Made by a program: the position numbers and the translations under genes
Notes under the pieces: model-generated
What the model saw: the letters and a program-made list of their open reading frames with translations, nothing else
The model's database searches: none
What the model was told of the DNA's origin: nothing
Source: CAZAQV01 sp964487255
GTDB taxonomy: Bacteria; Myxococcota_A; Polyangia; Polyangiales; CAZAQV01
Reading direction: 5' to 3'
NCBI GenBank assembly: GCA_964487255.1
Contig: CAZAQV010000001.1
Span: 124,001-188,000 of the forward strand
DNA: 64,000 nt
Shown here: one piece after another, positions 24,982 to 34,156 of the stretch
Numbering within the stretch: position 1 is the stretch's first letter
Layout of the letters: each line of letters starts with the position of its first letter

Positions 24982-27006
24982 ATGGATGGCGACGAAAAAC
25001 TGCCGGAACGACAACTCGAACGCACCGAGGTCGTTTCGTCGATCCGGCGTGTGGCCGGCAAGTACACACTCGGCCGCCAAATCGGCGAGGGTGGCATGGG
25101 CGCCGTGTACGAAGCGGAGCATGTCGGATTGGGCACCCGTGTCGCTGTCAAGCTGCTCGGTGAGTCACTGGCGGATAACCCAACCTTCGTGAAGCGTTTC
25201 CAGCGCGAGGCTCGCGCCGCAGCCGCCGTACAACATGAAAACGTGGTCACGGTCACCGACACCGGCACCGACGAGGACAGTGGCGTTCCGTACATCGTCA
25301 TGGAGTACCTCCACGGCGAAAGCCTGTCCGCCATCTTGCGACGTCAGCGTATCTTGACGCCGCAAGCGACGGCCGAGATCTCGGCACAGATCCTCCGTGG
25401 ACTCGCCGTTGCGCACGACCAAAACGTGATTCACCGCGACCTCAAGCCCGGCAACATCTTCTTGGCCAAGCGGCTCGACGGTTCCTCCCGCGCAAAGATA
25501 CTCGACTTTGGTATCTCCAAGTTTGTCGGCGTGAGCGTCGGCACGAATGTCACCGTCGACGGGACCATCGTCGGTACGCCGAACTTCATGGCGCCCGAGC
25601 AGGTTACGGGAAACGAAACCATCGACCGCAGGGCGGACCTCTACGCCGTAGGCGTCATGATGTACCGGATGCTGACGGGCAAACTCCCGTACGCGGGCGC
25701 TTCCTCGCAAGAGGTCTACGAAAAGATCCTCGAAGGCCGACCCTTGCACCCGCGACACGTCCGCGAGGGCATCCCCGATGCACTGTGCGATGTCGTGATG
25801 AAAGCAATGGCAACGCGCCGACGCGACCGCTACAACGACGCCAAAGAGTTTCTCGAGGGGCTTCACGCCGCCGTCCCTTCTCTTGGAAGCCACGCCTCGC
25901 AGCTCAGCCTATCCGACTTGCCTGCGGTCAACACCGACCGCTATCGCTCCGATCCACCGTCTGCCGAGGACGTGGGCGCGGGGATCGGGGCACAAGCCGA
26001 GACCGTACCCGAGCCGCGCCCCAGCAGCGCGCGTCCTCCAACGAGTAAGACGACGACCGCTCTCTGGATATTTGCGGCGGTCGCGCTATTGGCCGCTGGC
26101 GCTGGGGGCTACTTTTTGTGGTTGGCAGCGGACAGCTCCGCGACGACCATGAACCAAGGCCACGAGAACGTCGTCGTACCGACCGGCCCTGTGCTGCGCT
26201 TTGGCGTCAAGCATTACGCCTCCCGAGACGTCATCGAAACCGAGCACACGCCGCTGGTGAATTACCTTCAAGAGCGTCTCGATCGACCGGTCAAGCTTTC
26301 CATCCACGATGAATGGATCGACCTCTCCGAAGAGCTTCAGTCGGGGCGTCTCCAGCTGGCGGCGCTTTCGGCTTACACCTACGTGCGCTCCCAATCGCTG
26401 GACTCCCCCCCAAGGCTGCTCGCCACCGCCGTTTTGCCCGGTGGTCCTTTTTATGTAGGGCATATCGTCACGCGCATGGACAGCGGCGTCGACACACTCG
26501 AAGCCCTCAAGGGTCGAGCTTTTTGCTACGTCGGACCCACGTCGACTTCGGGTTACCTGTACCCGCGCGCCATTTTTCGCCGCGCCGGACTCGACCCGGA
26601 CCACGATTTTTCGAGCACGCGCTTCGCTGGTGACCACCTCAGCGCCCTCAAAGCACTGCAGGCGGGCGCGTGCGACGGAGCGGCGGTTTACCAAGATATC
26701 TTGTTTCAGGCGGACGAACACGGCATTCATGGACTGCGTAGCCTAGCCACAACCGACCGTATCCCGTACGATGCCTACTGCGCCTCGGCCAGCATGGGCG
26801 AAGAAGAAACCCGCGCGCTACGCGACGCGTTGTTGGAGCTTCGGCCAGGCAGCCCGACGGCTGTCGAGGTTCTTTCTTCGGCACCCCAGCTTCGAGGCTT
26901 CGTGCCGGGAGAAGACGAAGACTACAGCACGGTTCGCAGTATTCTGCGCTACCTGAGCCAGGACGACGAAAGCGCGAACAACGATCCATCACCCGGAGAA
27001 CCTTAG
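24982..27006 (+). CDS. Ser/Thr protein kinase fused to a PhnD-like sensor domain
   Basis: A 674-aa one-protein sensor kinase. The Hanks-type kinase domain (about 28-290) has GEGGMGAVYEAEH (35-47), Lys57, HRDLKPGN with Asp153, DFG at 175 and GTPNFMAPEQ, so it should be active. A Ser/Pro-rich linker leads to one membrane helix at about 357-380. The rest (about 400-660) resembles periplasmic phosphonate/phosphate-binding proteins of the PhnD family: FGVKHYASRDVIE, then KGRAFCYVGPTSTSGYLYP, then AGACDGAAVYQDI. The expected topology is kinase inside and sensor outside. Ligand binding probably controls phosphorylation of cytoplasmic targets. It lies just upstream of the barrel/kinase-like-lipoprotein/Npt operon. 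Confidence 0.88.
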   Translation: MDGDEKLPERQLERTEVVSSIRRVAGKYTLGRQIGEGGMGAVYEAEHVGLGTRVAVKLLGESLADNPTFVKRFQREARAAAAVQHENVVTVTDTGTDEDSGVPYIVMEYLHGESLSAILRRQRILTPQATAEISAQILRGLAVAHDQNVIHRDLKPGNIFLAKRLDGSSRAKILDFGISKFVGVSVGTNVTVDGTIVGTPNFMAPEQVTGNETIDRRADLYAVGVMMYRMLTGKLPYAGASSQEVYEKILEGRPLHPRHVREGIPDALCDVVMKAMATRRRDRYNDAKEFLEGLHAAVPSLGSHASQLSLSDLPAVNTDRYRSDPPSAEDVGAGIGAQAETVPEPRPSSARPPTSKTTTALWIFAAVALLAAGAGGYFLWLAADSSATTMNQGHENVVVPTGPVLRFGVKHYASRDVIETEHTPLVNYLQERLDRPVKLSIHDEWIDLSEELQSGRLQLAALSAYTYVRSQSLDSPPRLLATAVLPGGPFYVGHIVTRMDSGVDTLEALKGRAFCYVGPTSTSGYLYPRAIFRRAGLDPDHDFSSTRFAGDHLSALKALQAGACDGAAVYQDILFQADEHGIHGLRSLATTDRIPYDAYCASASMGEEETRALRDALLELRPGSPTAVEVLSSAPQLRGFVPGEDEDYSTVRSILRYLSQDDESANNDPSPGEP

Positions 27007-27107
27007 TTCGTGTTCCTTTTGGCCCCGATCGTGGCAGAACGCCATAGCGATTAGGCACCGGAGATCTATGGACGAAAGCGACACAGAACCGTAGGCTGCC
27101 GCTCGCC

Positions 27108-28448
27108 TTGCTCCGCGACAAGCGACATTCGATTTGCCTGCTCGCTGCTCTGTGTTTGACGTTCAGCGTAGCCTCAACACGCGCACAAGACCCACCGGAA
27201 AAGCGTCCCGTGCCCGATTACGACGGTCGCGATGAACCCACGACCGCTGATGACGTTCTCATCTGGGTGCCCCGCATTTTGATGTCACCCCTCTACTTGA
27301 CGTCCGAGTTTCTGATTCGCCGACCACTCGGCGCACTGACCTCGACGGTTGAAGAAAACCAGGTACCCGAGAAACTTGTCGACTTGTTCACCTTCGGCTC
27401 TGAGGGACAGACCGTCATCGTCCCGACCGCACTGGTTGACTTTGGATTCTCACCCAATGTCGGCGTCTACATTCGCTCGAAGGACATCTTCTTCGAAGAC
27501 AACACGCTCGCCATACACTACGCATTTGGCGGTTACCGCTGGCATACCGCAACTTTCTCCGACGCATATTCGCCCATCGGCGCTCCCTGGGAGGTCGAGC
27601 TGGTCGGCGAGTTCGAGTGGCGTCCAGACGGGCTCTACCACGGCATCGGAAAGAACAGCCCTGAGGCGGAGAGCCGCTTCACGTATTGGCAACGCGAGGG
27701 CGAACTGCGCTATCGGTGGGCGGGCTATCTTTCGAGCCACTTTGAGCTTGCTGGCGGCCTCCGTTCGATGGACTTTGATGAAGAAACATTCTGCGATACG
27801 TCGGTCGCCGAGCGCATTGCCGCCGGACAGCTCAACGATGTTCCCCCCGGCTTTGGCGGCTACGAGGCGCTGCGCTTTCGCATGAGCGGGGCCTTTGACA
27901 CCCGCCCCGAACGCCCCGCACCCGGCACGGGCATCCGACTTGCCGGCCGGTCGCTGTACGGGGAAGGGCTCGGCGATTACGCGGGAAACCGGTGGCTCGC
28001 ACTCGGCGGAGAGGCCGGGCTTTTTGTTGACTTGAGCGGCGCGCAGCACATCGTCAACCTCTCGCTTCATGCGCACGACATGATCTATGCGGAGGGCGTC
28101 GTGCCATTTACCGAAATGTTCGAACCGAGCAGCATGGAGATCATGCGCGGCTTCCGCCCTGGACGCTTGTTCGGCCAGAGCACCCTCGCAGGTGTGTTCG
28201 AATACGGCTGGCCCGTATGGATGTTTCTCGACGGCTTCTTCCACTTCTCCGTCGGCAATGTGTTCGATCAACACTTCAAAGACTTTGCTTTTGAAGACCT
28301 GCGTCTTTCAACCGGGTTCGGTTTTCGAACGACCGGCAGCCGCGACCACGCGCTCGAGTTCATTATCGGCCTCGGTACGCGCACGCTTTCCGAAGGCGCA
28401 AAACCAGAATCCTTTCGCTTCCTCGTAGGGGGCACCTCCGCGTTTTGA
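27108..28448 (+). CDS. Omp85/surface-antigen-type outer-membrane barrel
   Basis: A 446-aa exported protein with a signal peptide (hydrophobic stretch LLAALCLTFSVAST then ARAQ-like cleavage near residue 27). The mature part has alternating beta strands, many aromatic belts and a C-terminal strand ending in Phe. The block MRGFRPGRLFGQSTLAG near 342-358 resembles the conserved RGF...R strand of Omp85/BamA C-terminal barrels. No POTRA repeats are evident, so it is a barrel-only surface-antigen-like protein. The apparent start is TTG 27108 and is uncertain. Its stop is 2 bp before the ATG of the kinase-like lipoprotein, so the two are co-expressed and may be physically linked at the outer membrane. 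Confidence 0.7.
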   Translation: MLRDKRHSICLLAALCLTFSVASTRAQDPPEKRPVPDYDGRDEPTTADDVLIWVPRILMSPLYLTSEFLIRRPLGALTSTVEENQVPEKLVDLFTFGSEGQTVIVPTALVDFGFSPNVGVYIRSKDIFFEDNTLAIHYAFGGYRWHTATFSDAYSPIGAPWEVELVGEFEWRPDGLYHGIGKNSPEAESRFTYWQREGELRYRWAGYLSSHFELAGGLRSMDFDEETFCDTSVAERIAAGQLNDVPPGFGGYEALRFRMSGAFDTRPERPAPGTGIRLAGRSLYGEGLGDYAGNRWLALGGEAGLFVDLSGAQHIVNLSLHAHDMIYAEGVVPFTEMFEPSSMEIMRGFRPGRLFGQSTLAGVFEYGWPVWMFLDGFFHFSVGNVFDQHFKDFAFEDLRLSTGFGFRTTGSRDHALEFIIGLGTRTLSEGAKPESFRFLVGGTSAF

Positions 28449-28450
28449 CG

Positions 28451-30184
28451 ATGGCCCTTATTCCAACCCAACCTCGACGCACCCTGCTGTTCGCCTTCTG
28501 CTTGGCAGGGCTCGCCGTCGCTTGCTCCAGCAGTTTGCGCCGCTTTCCGATGAGGGCGCCGATGGCGGAAGACCCGGACAAAAAACCGTTCTCGCCCGAA
28601 CCCGAGGAGTATTTTTCGCCCTTTGGTTGGGACGCCGCCGACCAAACCATCTTCCGTCCCGTATCGCGTTTCTTCGCGGTCGACCCCGCAGGGCGTGCCG
28701 TTAACGTCAATGCCCTTGACGAGGTCCCGGACTCAAGCTGGTTCACCAATCGAATCGACCAAGTAAGCGACACCGAAACCTTTGTGAAGGCAGCCTGCGG
28801 TGACGGTCCCATGCTCGACCCCGAAAAGGGCCCGTGGAAGGTCACGTCAGCCAAACTCAACGGCGCCAATCCAGGCTTCGTGGTCGAAGCGCCCGATGAG
28901 ACAAGTTACTTGCTCAAGTTCGACGGTACCGAGCAGCCTGAGCGCGCGACTTCTGCCGATGTCATCGGTTCGGTGCTGTACCATAACGCTGGCTTTTTCG
29001 CGCCTTGCAACCGTGTCCAGTTCTTCGATCCCGACATCTTGTTGATCGAAGATGGCATGACCTACGAAAACCAAGCAGGCGAAGAAGAGCCGCTCACCAA
29101 AGCGGTGGTCGACGAGGCACTCAAAAAAGCCCTGCATCTCGACGACGGCCGTGTGCGTGGCAGCTCGAGCCGCTTCGTGGACGGCAAACCCATCGGTCCG
29201 TGGAAGTACCAGGGAACACGCGACGACGACCCCAACGACGTCGTCCCACACGAAGACCGTCGAGAACTTCGTGGTGGTTACGTGCTTGCGTCGTGGCTCA
29301 ATCACTTTGATACGCGCGAACAGAACACGATGAATGCGTGGATGAGCGACGGCGAGAGCGACGAGCGCGGCCATGTGCGCCACTACTACATCGACTTCGG
29401 CGACTGTTTTGGTAGCGAGTGGGCCTTCGAAGGCATCACACGTCGCCTTGGCCACTCGCACTACCTCGACTTTCGCCACATTATGGCGGACTGGCTAACG
29501 TTCGGCGCGATCGATCGCGTCTGGCACGACCCGCAGTGGGGACCGGCCGGGCGCATCTTCCAGTACTACAACGTCGCGTACTTCGACCCGGAGGAGTGGA
29601 AGCCGGGCTACCCGAACCCGGCATTCTCGCGCATGCAAGAGGCGGACGCGGCCTGGATGGCGCGCATCATCGCAAAGATGAGCGAAGAAGACATTCTCGC
29701 AGCAGCAGAACTGGCACAGTTCCGCAGCAGGACGCTCAAAAAAGAGCTGGGGCGCGTTCTACTCGGTCGCCGGCAGCGACTACTCGCGCGCTGGTTTCGC
29801 AATCTTTCGCCGCTTAGCGATCCAGCCGTCACAAACGGCCGTCAGCTGTGCGTAACCGACCTCGCGGTGCAAGCCGACGTCGCCGACGCAACCAACTCCG
29901 ATTACCTCGTGAGCGCGTGGGGTGGTTACTCCGATCTTTCGCAGCTCGAAACCAGCGACCGTCGTTACGCGACGGAACGAGACGGGAAGTTCTGCTTCGA
30001 CCTGCCGACCGTTGAAGGCGCGTCCCAGCAACGCCCTGCCTACCTCGTCTACGAGGTGCTCGCCCAGCGAGGAGAACGCGACGATTGGTCCAACCCGCTG
30101 CGTGTTCATCTCTATCAAACAGGTCCGGAGGACTACATTCTGGTCGGTGTCGAACGGCCCGATCACCGCGACGGAATCGATTAG
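28451..30184 (+). CDS. Lipoprotein with atypical (HipA/FAM20-like) kinase fold signature
   Basis: A 577-aa lipoprotein: signal peptide ending LAVACSS (Cys25). The body carries kinase-like landmarks in correct order. These are KLNGANPGF (beta1-beta2 loop, about 135-143), a beta3 lysine in YLLKFDG (Lys156), a catalytic-loop-like LNHFDTREQNT with Asp287 and Asn292 spaced D+5=N as in HRDxKxxN and HipA, and a metal-binding strand YIDFGDCFG (Asp315/Asp318). Proteins of this layout are otherwise annotated as hypothetical lipoproteins, and the kinase reading is my inference from motifs. The lipid anchor puts it outside the cytoplasm, where ATP is normally absent. The next gene, 4 bp away, is an Npt nucleotide translocase, which makes the context striking. 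Start ATG 28451 is chosen over TTG 28445. Confidence 0.55.
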   Translation: MALIPTQPRRTLLFAFCLAGLAVACSSSLRRFPMRAPMAEDPDKKPFSPEPEEYFSPFGWDAADQTIFRPVSRFFAVDPAGRAVNVNALDEVPDSSWFTNRIDQVSDTETFVKAACGDGPMLDPEKGPWKVTSAKLNGANPGFVVEAPDETSYLLKFDGTEQPERATSADVIGSVLYHNAGFFAPCNRVQFFDPDILLIEDGMTYENQAGEEEPLTKAVVDEALKKALHLDDGRVRGSSSRFVDGKPIGPWKYQGTRDDDPNDVVPHEDRRELRGGYVLASWLNHFDTREQNTMNAWMSDGESDERGHVRHYYIDFGDCFGSEWAFEGITRRLGHSHYLDFRHIMADWLTFGAIDRVWHDPQWGPAGRIFQYYNVAYFDPEEWKPGYPNPAFSRMQEADAAWMARIIAKMSEEDILAAAELAQFRSRTLKKELGRVLLGRRQRLLARWFRNLSPLSDPAVTNGRQLCVTDLAVQADVADATNSDYLVSAWGGYSDLSQLETSDRRYATERDGKFCFDLPTVEGASQQRPAYLVYEVLAQRGERDDWSNPLRVHLYQTGPEDYILVGVERPDHRDGID

Positions 30185-30188
30185 GTGA

Positions 30189-31526
30189 ATGAGAGCACTG
30201 CTTCATAAATTCGGAAACCTCTTCGGCGACATGCGCAAAGGCGAGGGCAAAGTCGTCGCCATTCTGACCGCCAACATCTTCGTTGCGATGGTTTGTTACT
30301 ACATCATCAAGACAGTGCGTGAGCCGCTTATCCTCACCACCGGCGGTGCGGAGCTGAAGACGTACGCATCCGGCGTTCAAGCCGCCCTGCTCATGCTCGC
30401 CGTCCCGGCCTACAGTTGGCTGACTTCACGTCTTCCCCGCCAAAAATCGATCCCCACTCTACTCATCTTCTTTTTGGTGTGCATCGAAGCGTTCTTCGCG
30501 TTGGGCCTCGCCGAGACTCCGATGCTGGGCTTTGCGTTCTATGTTTGGGTCGGCATCTTTTCGCTCGTTGTGATCGCGCAGTTCTGGTCGTTCGCCAACG
30601 ATGTGTTCGACACGGACCGTGGGGAACGTCTATTTCCTATCGTGGCGATCGGCATGACGGGCGGAAGCTGGGTCGGGTCTGTCGTCGCAGCTGCGCTCTT
30701 CGATTCAGGACTCGGCCCCTTCATCATCCTCCAGGTCTCTGCAGCGCTATTGGTCGTTCACACCCTGCTTTACTGGCTCTCGGAGAAGACAATCGACTTC
30801 GACGAACACAGCGCCGAGGATGAGGCCAAAGAGGATGAGGCGCTGGACAAGGCCAACGGCTTCGCGCTGATCTTTAAAAACTCATACCTGATTCTCATTG
30901 CCGTGCTTATGCTCCTCTTGAATCTGGTCAACACACTCGGCGAGTACGTGCTGGCCGACCTGGCCAAACAAGCCGCCGAAGCAGCCTACGACGGCAGCGG
31001 AGACAAAGAGGCCTTTGTAGGCAAACACATCGGCACCTTCTACGGAACCTTCTTTTCATTCGTGAACGCCGCGGGCGTTTTTCTGCAAGCTTTCGTCGCA
31101 TCGCGAATCGTCAAGTGGTTCGGTATTCGCGGCGTCTTGTTCGCCTTGCCTCTTGTTTCTCTCGGCACCTACGCCTTCGCAGCTGCGGGCGTCGGGCTTG
31201 CGGTGTTTCGCTGGGCCAAGACGGCAGAAAACTCGACCGACTACTCGATCATGAACACAGCGAAAGCGATGCTCTGGCTGCCGACCACGCGTGAAGAGAA
31301 GTACAACGCCAAGCAGGCTGTCGACACCTTTTTTGTGCGGGCCGGGGACGTCGCCGCAGCGCTTGTGGTCTATTTCATCATCGAACGCTTCAGCATGGAA
31401 TCGTACGATGTGGGCAAGATCAACATTGGCATCATCGCCCTCTGGCTCGTGCTCACGTTCTTCCTCGCCCGCCGCTACATACAACTCAAAAAGGAAAAGG
31501 GCATCCGCGACGAAGACGCGCTTTAG
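30189..31526 (+). CDS. Npt1/Npt2-family nucleotide (ATP/ADP) translocase
   Basis: A 445-aa polytopic inner-membrane protein with about 10-12 hydrophobic helices. The early segment YYIIKTVREPLILTTGGAE and the later SFANDVFDTDRGERLFP-IVAIG block are typical of the ATP/ADP translocase (TLC) family known from obligate intracellular bacteria and chloroplasts and also present in free-living deltaproteobacteria. A charged cytoplasmic loop lies near 210-225. It starts 4 bp after the kinase-like lipoprotein gene. The direction of transport and substrate in free-living hosts are unknown; nucleotide supply to the periplasm is one possibility, nucleotide uptake another. Confidence 0.75.
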   Translation: MRALLHKFGNLFGDMRKGEGKVVAILTANIFVAMVCYYIIKTVREPLILTTGGAELKTYASGVQAALLMLAVPAYSWLTSRLPRQKSIPTLLIFFLVCIEAFFALGLAETPMLGFAFYVWVGIFSLVVIAQFWSFANDVFDTDRGERLFPIVAIGMTGGSWVGSVVAAALFDSGLGPFIILQVSAALLVVHTLLYWLSEKTIDFDEHSAEDEAKEDEALDKANGFALIFKNSYLILIAVLMLLLNLVNTLGEYVLADLAKQAAEAAYDGSGDKEAFVGKHIGTFYGTFFSFVNAAGVFLQAFVASRIVKWFGIRGVLFALPLVSLGTYAFAAAGVGLAVFRWAKTAENSTDYSIMNTAKAMLWLPTTREEKYNAKQAVDTFFVRAGDVAAALVVYFIIERFSMESYDVGKINIGIIALWLVLTFFLARRYIQLKKEKGIRDEDAL

Positions 31527-31660
31527 GGCCGGTCGCGCTTAGCATCGACGCCAATTCCTCGCCGATCGGCGTACTCAAAGCGTGGCGTGCGCTAAAATGC
31601 TTCGGTTTCTCGGTGGCATGTAGGTTGCGTAGTCAATGCTACACTTGAAAGGGAATATCG

Positions 31661-31957
31661 ATGTCGGAAAAAGACCACACGATCCGATTGCTCACCGAGA
31701 TGCGGGACGAAATGCGAGAAGGATTTCTCCTGGCGCGAGCGGAACGAGAATCTTTGCAAAACGCGTTGGAACTGAGTCGCGTTGAGCGCGGTGCCCTCAG
31801 GCGGCGTATCGCGGAAAGCGAAATGCGGACGTCAACGGAGCTCCTCTCTGTCTCGGGCTCCCTCGATGAAATCAAAGCACTCCTCCGCCAGCAGTCGGCG
31901 ATCAAGATCGTGGTGACCGACCACGAGCGCCGAATCCGGAAACTTGAAGGCGAATAG
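31661..31957 (+). CDS. Small coiled-coil protein
   Basis: A 98-aa highly charged protein predicted to be helical throughout, with Leu/Ile heptads from about 8 to 75 and no signal or membrane segment. It starts at ATG 31661 preceded by GAAAGGGAATATCG. It matches no family I know. Its stop is 8 bp before the convergent end of the gene at 31966-33048. Role unknown; coiled-coil dimerisation is the only safe inference. Confidence 0.6.
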   Translation: MSEKDHTIRLLTEMRDEMREGFLLARAERESLQNALELSRVERGALRRRIAESEMRTSTELLSVSGSLDEIKALLRQQSAIKIVVTDHERRIRKLEGE

Positions 31958-31965
31958 TGCGCGCT

Positions 31966-33048
31966 TTAGCGCTTGGCGTCGAGCCGCTTGAGCCGCCTTT
32001 TTTTGGCGCCCTCAGGGAGCTTAACCAAACCAAGCATGGTTCGCGGATGCTCGTCCGAGATCAGCAAGAAGCCAATCCCCTCAAGGTACTCGATGCCTTC
32101 CCAGTTTCGAGCTTCATCCGGCGCCAGACGCAGCTGCTGCGGCGCATCTTTATCACCTACGTAGCCGCCATACTTGAGTTCTGGCCGGATATGGACGATG
32201 CGCTCAACGACCTCGGACTTCGCGTGAGTCTTGCCCCGCCCGAAAGCCTTGGTGAGTAAGCACGCGTTCGACTCCCAACCATCGCCCGGCCAGTGATAGT
32301 TCATCACGTAGAACGAACCGTCATCGAGTTCGGAAGTTGCATCGGTGATGCGGTACTCAATGGGATGCGCGAGCACGTGCGTGCCGTTCCAGTTGAGGTC
32401 GTGATCAAAACTGAGGACACGGGGACGCTGGTTGGGGCCGCCATTGAGCTCGTAGAGCACGTGGACGCCCGTGTCGTTCACGGAGATGGCCTCGTAGGCG
32501 AGGTTGCCGATCTTTGTTTGCGTAAACAGCGGTCGCAATGTCTCGGGCTCGATTCGAATCTCCGAGCCGTCCACCAGGGCGCGGACCACATAGCCCGCTG
32601 TACGGTCGTTATACTCGGTCTCAATCGTGAGGTAAGCCTGTCGCCCATAGAAGGCGATGCTTTCAAGGCCCTCGTAGCCCACCAGTTGTTTGCGCAGCCC
32701 TGTGGTGTCGAGTGTCATTTCCTCGGTGGGGATGGGACCCACGTACTTTTCGCCTTCTTGAGCGAAGCGCTGCAGCTCCGAGCGCTCAATAACCGGAATG
32801 CGGTGCTCGCTGCGCTGTGGGTACTGTGGCAGGATCACCAACCGAGACCCGTACCAGCTCAGTCCGGAGTACTCGAAAGACTTGTCTTGCCACTTCTCTG
32901 GTAGCGGTATCTCATCAACATCGTACTCGACTGCCTGCGCTTGCACCGAGTAACAGACGCCGATGCAAACGACTGCCACCACGATGGCGCGACCAAGGAG
33001 TCCCGCAAGTACGGAACTGAGTCTGGTTGCTTTTGCCTCGACCGTCAT
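31966..33048 (-). CDS. Secreted beta-propeller, esterase/phytase-like
   Basis: A 360-aa exported protein with an N-terminal signal peptide (hydrophobic about 15-33, then VQAQA). The mature part has blade-like motifs: SGLSWYGSRLVILPQ, YEGLESIAFYGRQAYLTIE and NWEGIEYLEGIGFLLISDE, in which E-G-[LI]-E/A and W/Y-G-x-x-L patterns recur. This resembles the phytase-like/SdiA-regulated propeller families. No catalytic set can be assigned. It is transcribed alone, diverging from the PAP2 gene at 33218, and its basic tail KKRRLKRLDAKR is odd for a secreted protein. Confidence 0.6.
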   Translation of the reverse strand: MTVEAKATRLSSVLAGLLGRAIVVAVVCIGVCYSVQAQAVEYDVDEIPLPEKWQDKSFEYSGLSWYGSRLVILPQYPQRSEHRIPVIERSELQRFAQEGEKYVGPIPTEEMTLDTTGLRKQLVGYEGLESIAFYGRQAYLTIETEYNDRTAGYVVRALVDGSEIRIEPETLRPLFTQTKIGNLAYEAISVNDTGVHVLYELNGGPNQRPRVLSFDHDLNWNGTHVLAHPIEYRITDATSELDDGSFYVMNYHWPGDGWESNACLLTKAFGRGKTHAKSEVVERIVHIRPELKYGGYVGDKDAPQQLRLAPDEARNWEGIEYLEGIGFLLISDEHPRTMLGLVKLPEGAKKRRLKRLDAKR

Positions 33049-33190
33049 GCTGACGCTCCAATTCTAAAACGATTCCCGCAATGAGCCAGCACCTGCACGG
33101 GAGTTGCACGAAAGTCGCCGGAATCTAGGTCTCGGAGACACAGGAAGAGCTTCGATCCATGGCAAACGCTTGGAAAAAGCCGCTCCCAGC

Positions 33191-33213
33191 GCGAAAGCAC
33201 TTTCGCAATTTTT
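33191..33213 (+). promoter_or_regulatory. Terminator-like hairpin just before the PAP2 start
   Basis: GCGAAA-GCAC-TTTCGC followed by AATTTTT ends 4 nt before the ATG at 33218 and occupies the place of the ribosome site. It could be an attenuator or translational block; coincidence cannot be excluded. Confidence 0.35.
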
Positions 33214-33217
33214 CCCA

Positions 33218-34156
33218 ATGCGGTACCGCTTTTCACTCGTGTTTTCGTCAAGGGCAAGACCGGGGGGGCTACCCGCAAGCTGTCTTTCGCTTGCGGTCAT
33301 CGCCATCTTGACGCTCGTCGCCCAACCCAGCTGGGCGCAGCAAAACGTCGAGTCCGAGCTTGCCAAGGCAGCAGCAGCGACTCCCGATCTGTCATGGCGC
33401 TATGCCGAGTTCTCCGACGTTGATTTGATCATCACGACAACCAGCATGAGCGCCATGCTGATCAGCCGCCTCTTGGGCCCCAACCGCGACAAGCCGCGTC
33501 AAGGTCCCATTCTCTTCGACAAAGGTGCACGAGACACCCTGCTCCTTTCTTCGCGCAACCATCAAAATACGATCCTCGACTTCAGTGATTTGACCCTTTC
33601 TCTTGCCACCAGCTGGCCGTTTCTCGATGCGTTTATCGTCGCACTCGGAATGAACGATCAAGAGAACACCGCCGTTCAGATGGCGTTGATGAATCTTGAG
33701 GTGATGAGCGTGTTGGCTGCGATACAGACCATCGCCAATGCGGCCGTGGGTCGGGAGCGTCCCTACGGCTCGCGTTGCGGCGACGATCTCTATGACGCAT
33801 TGGACGACTGCGTTGCGGACGAGCGATACTACAGCTTTTTCAGCGGACACACCGCGCTCTCGTTCGGCTCAGCGGCGCTCGTGTGCACCCACCACAGCCA
33901 CTACGAACTGTATGGCGGGGCGTGGGATAGCTTGGCCTGTGCCGGCGCCTATACAATTGCCACCTTCACAGGCGTTGCGCGCATCATGGGCGACAAGCAC
34001 TACGCCAGTGACGTAATCACCGGCGCAGCAATCGGCACGTTGGTCGGCTACCTATTGCCGTATCTCTCCTACTACGGCCATGAAAAGAGCGAGGCTTCGC
34101 GGCAGGTCACGTTGGTGCCCAGTGGAAACGGGCTTGCGCTCTACGGGTGGTTTTAA
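33218..34156 (+). CDS. Exported PAP2-superfamily lipid phosphatase
   Basis: A 312-aa protein with a signal sequence (hydrophobic LSLAVIAILTLVA then QPSWAQ) and the three PAP2 phosphatase motifs: GRERPYG near 177, FFSGHT near 208 and GVARIMGDKHYASD near 250-263. His of SGH and His/Asp of the third motif are all present, so it should be active. A hydrophobic C-terminal segment (TGAAIGTLVGYLLPYL) completes the fold. ATG 33218 gives a normal signal peptide. Its stop overlaps the start of the next gene (TAATG). Likely substrates are lipid phosphates in the periplasm or outer membrane. Confidence 0.85.
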   Translation: MRYRFSLVFSSRARPGGLPASCLSLAVIAILTLVAQPSWAQQNVESELAKAAAATPDLSWRYAEFSDVDLIITTTSMSAMLISRLLGPNRDKPRQGPILFDKGARDTLLLSSRNHQNTILDFSDLTLSLATSWPFLDAFIVALGMNDQENTAVQMALMNLEVMSVLAAIQTIANAAVGRERPYGSRCGDDLYDALDDCVADERYYSFFSGHTALSFGSAALVCTHHSHYELYGGAWDSLACAGAYTIATFTGVARIMGDKHYASDVITGAAIGTLVGYLLPYLSYYGHEKSEASRQVTLVPSGNGLALYGWF

